Below are positions 62,788 to 64,000 of a stretch of 64,000 bases of DNA, piece by piece. How positions within the stretch are numbered: position 1 is the first letter of the stretch; the number at the start of each line of letters is the position of its first letter. The stretch is from assembly GCA_001692895.1 (NCBI GenBank), contig KV748261.1, positions 248,001-312,000 on the forward strand, in the 5' to 3' direction. Made by a program: the position numbers and the translations under genes. The notes beneath the pieces are model-generated. The model saw only the letters and a list, made by a program, of their open reading frames with translations, did no database searches and was not told where the DNA came from. This DNA is from Cenococcum geophilum 1.58. Taxonomy: Eukaryota; Ascomycota; Dothideomycetes; Gloniales; Gloniaceae.

Positions 62788-63770
62788 TAATATACTAATA
62801 AAGTATTTAAGGAGCGACTATTTTTAATCTATGGTAATTAAAAGACTATAAAGCTTATTTAGTTATATTAGGGAGAACGTACTAAGTTAATATCCGCCTA
62901 TAATAGCCTATGTTAGGCTCTACCTATTCTAGCTCTTTAGTACCTAAAGCTAAACTACCTATATATAGTTATATAGTATTACTATAGTGGCGAGTAATTA
63001 GCCTAAGAGTACTCTACGCTATATACCTATATAAACCACCTAGGTTAAAGGAATATCCTAGCTAAGCGTATGCTGTTTTATTATATAGAGGAGCTAATTC
63101 TCTATAGCTTTAATACTTATATTATAGCGTTACTCCATACTTAGATTAAGGACTCCTATAATACTAAGTCGCCTATAAATATTAAGCGGTACCTTAAGAG
63201 TCTATCTCCGTAACGTCTATTAGTAGTAGTTAAGGATATCCGTATAGCTATTTTTGGCTAAAAAGTCTCTTAGGTGGCTAACTATACTAGCTAGCCTATA
63301 GAACCGCGGCGAAAGGGTTACCCTAAGTAGGCTAATAGTGCTATATCCTTATAAATACTTTCTAAGCCTACTAATACAGAGTTTCTAATATATATCCGCT
63401 TTTTATAACTAGTAGAGATATATAAAATCCTTAAGTATGCTATTAAGCTTATGGATATCGGCCTACTTAGCTATATACTCCCCTATATCTATATCTATTT
63501 TATAGGTAGTTAGAATAAAAACTATTTACTAAAGATGTTATGTTTCTTTTAGTTAACTTTAATAGATACCTATTCCCCTAAGCTCTAGTAAGCTATCCTA
63601 GTAAATAGTTTAGTAAATAACCGCGGTAAATAAAATAGTTATTACCTAATAGATCTTAATAATAAGTTACTTAATAGGGAGCTAAAGGAGCTTATACATA
63701 CTTATAGCAATTTAACATTTAACCTAGACTTACTCTTCTACTAGAGTATCTATATAACTACTAAAATATA

Positions 63771-64000
63771 CGTAGAAGTGGAAATGCATCCGTTTTGGGT
63801 GGATATTGGCCGCTGCTTTTGGCGGCCTTCTTACCTCGCTTAAACCCTGTCCTATCGCCGCTTTAAAGTCGCTCGGCTTGTAACTTGCAAGCCATCCCAG
63901 AGGGGTCGAAAACAGTCCCCCTCCAACAACATTCATCGGCGCTTATAGTAAATGGCTATGGCACAGCCTATAAAATCAGTGGCCAGCATCTACTTAAAGG
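63771..64000. other. GC-richer segment at the right edge
   Basis: After about 63771 the composition changes from RIP-like AT-rich to balanced, with CpA/TpG restored. A minus-strand open frame (63730-63936) crosses the junction and has no recognisable domain. It may be the beginning of another element or the terminal region of the DUF6589 element. Confidence 0.35.

Larger units (their letters stand above)
50160..63770 (+). mobile_element. DUF6589-type element, split by two LINE insertions
   Basis: Three degraded plus-strand pieces (about 50160-51743, 57261-57421 and 62788-63770) make one element when the LINEs are set aside. Piece 1 has fragments such as VRELLSKLLEDTD, KTYVPILEYI and, near 51390, IIIYNNFNYL...VRHQTL, close to the YDNFN...RxQ segment of DUF6589 proteins. 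Piece 3 has LIDTYSPKLQQAILVNSLVN and YYLIDLNNKLLNRELKELI, again like the DUF6589 C-terminal half. These proteins occur in repetitive, probably mobile, fungal loci. Stops are frequent and RIP-like. The left boundary may be the ATATCCG-rich sequence at 50110-50170. The element is older than the two LINEs it contains. Confidence 0.6.

Overview
The window looks like nuclear DNA of a filamentous ascomycete (Pezizomycotina; gene style fits Eurotiomycetes, but this is an inference). The intact genes have short GT-AG introns of about 45-120 bp with CTAAC/CTAAT-like branch sites, and their products are typical mould families. A gene island of about 23 kb (26.5-50.1 kb) lies between two AT-rich, stop-riddled transposon blocks (1-26.3 kb and 50.1-63.8 kb). 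CpA and TpG are very scarce in those blocks and TpA is abundant, the footprint of repeat-induced point mutation (RIP).

Left block: a Tad1-like LINE (copy A, 1118-19248) was later hit by three insertions: a GC-richer element with a LINE-like 3' tail (1250-2260), a Copia LTR fossil (4484-10846, 268-bp LTRs, CTACC duplication) and a full-length antisense LINE (copy B, 13318-18862). To the right lie a second LINE-tailed composite element (20522-22611, 16-bp duplication) and Ty3/Gypsy-like debris. A 165-bp hAT MITE (26344-26508, 8-bp duplication) marks the edge of the island.

Gene island, left to right: a PTH11/rhodopsin-type 7TM protein; a 642-bp hAT MITE; a RIP-affected AT-rich patch with a 66-nt palindrome; a truncated gene tail; a broken MFS transporter gene; a third inverted-repeat element; an intact alpha/beta hydrolase; a decayed zinc-ribbon-like gene; GUF1 (mitochondrial EF4/LepA, minus strand) divergent from MAD2 (spindle checkpoint, eight exons); a long gene-poor gap; a processive family 2 glycosyltransferase; a CCC1/VIT1-type vacuolar iron or manganese transporter; and a broken matrixin-like metalloprotease gene with C-terminal lectin-like repeats. 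GUF1, MAD2, the glycosyltransferase and CCC1 form a conserved housekeeping core. The hydrolase, MFS, rhodopsin and metalloprotease loci are accessory, and several are decaying beside the transposons.

Right block: a DUF6589-type element (about 50.16-63.77 kb) is split by a full-length Tad1-like LINE of the first family (copy C, 51744-57260) and by a second-family LINE (57422-62787, minus strand, exact 14-bp duplication). The second LINE carries a scrap of first-family LINE near its 5' end. The most novel theme is repeated production of chimeric retroelements: unrelated sequence fused to LINE ends and inserted with LINE-type target-site duplications, as expected from template switching during target-primed reverse transcription.
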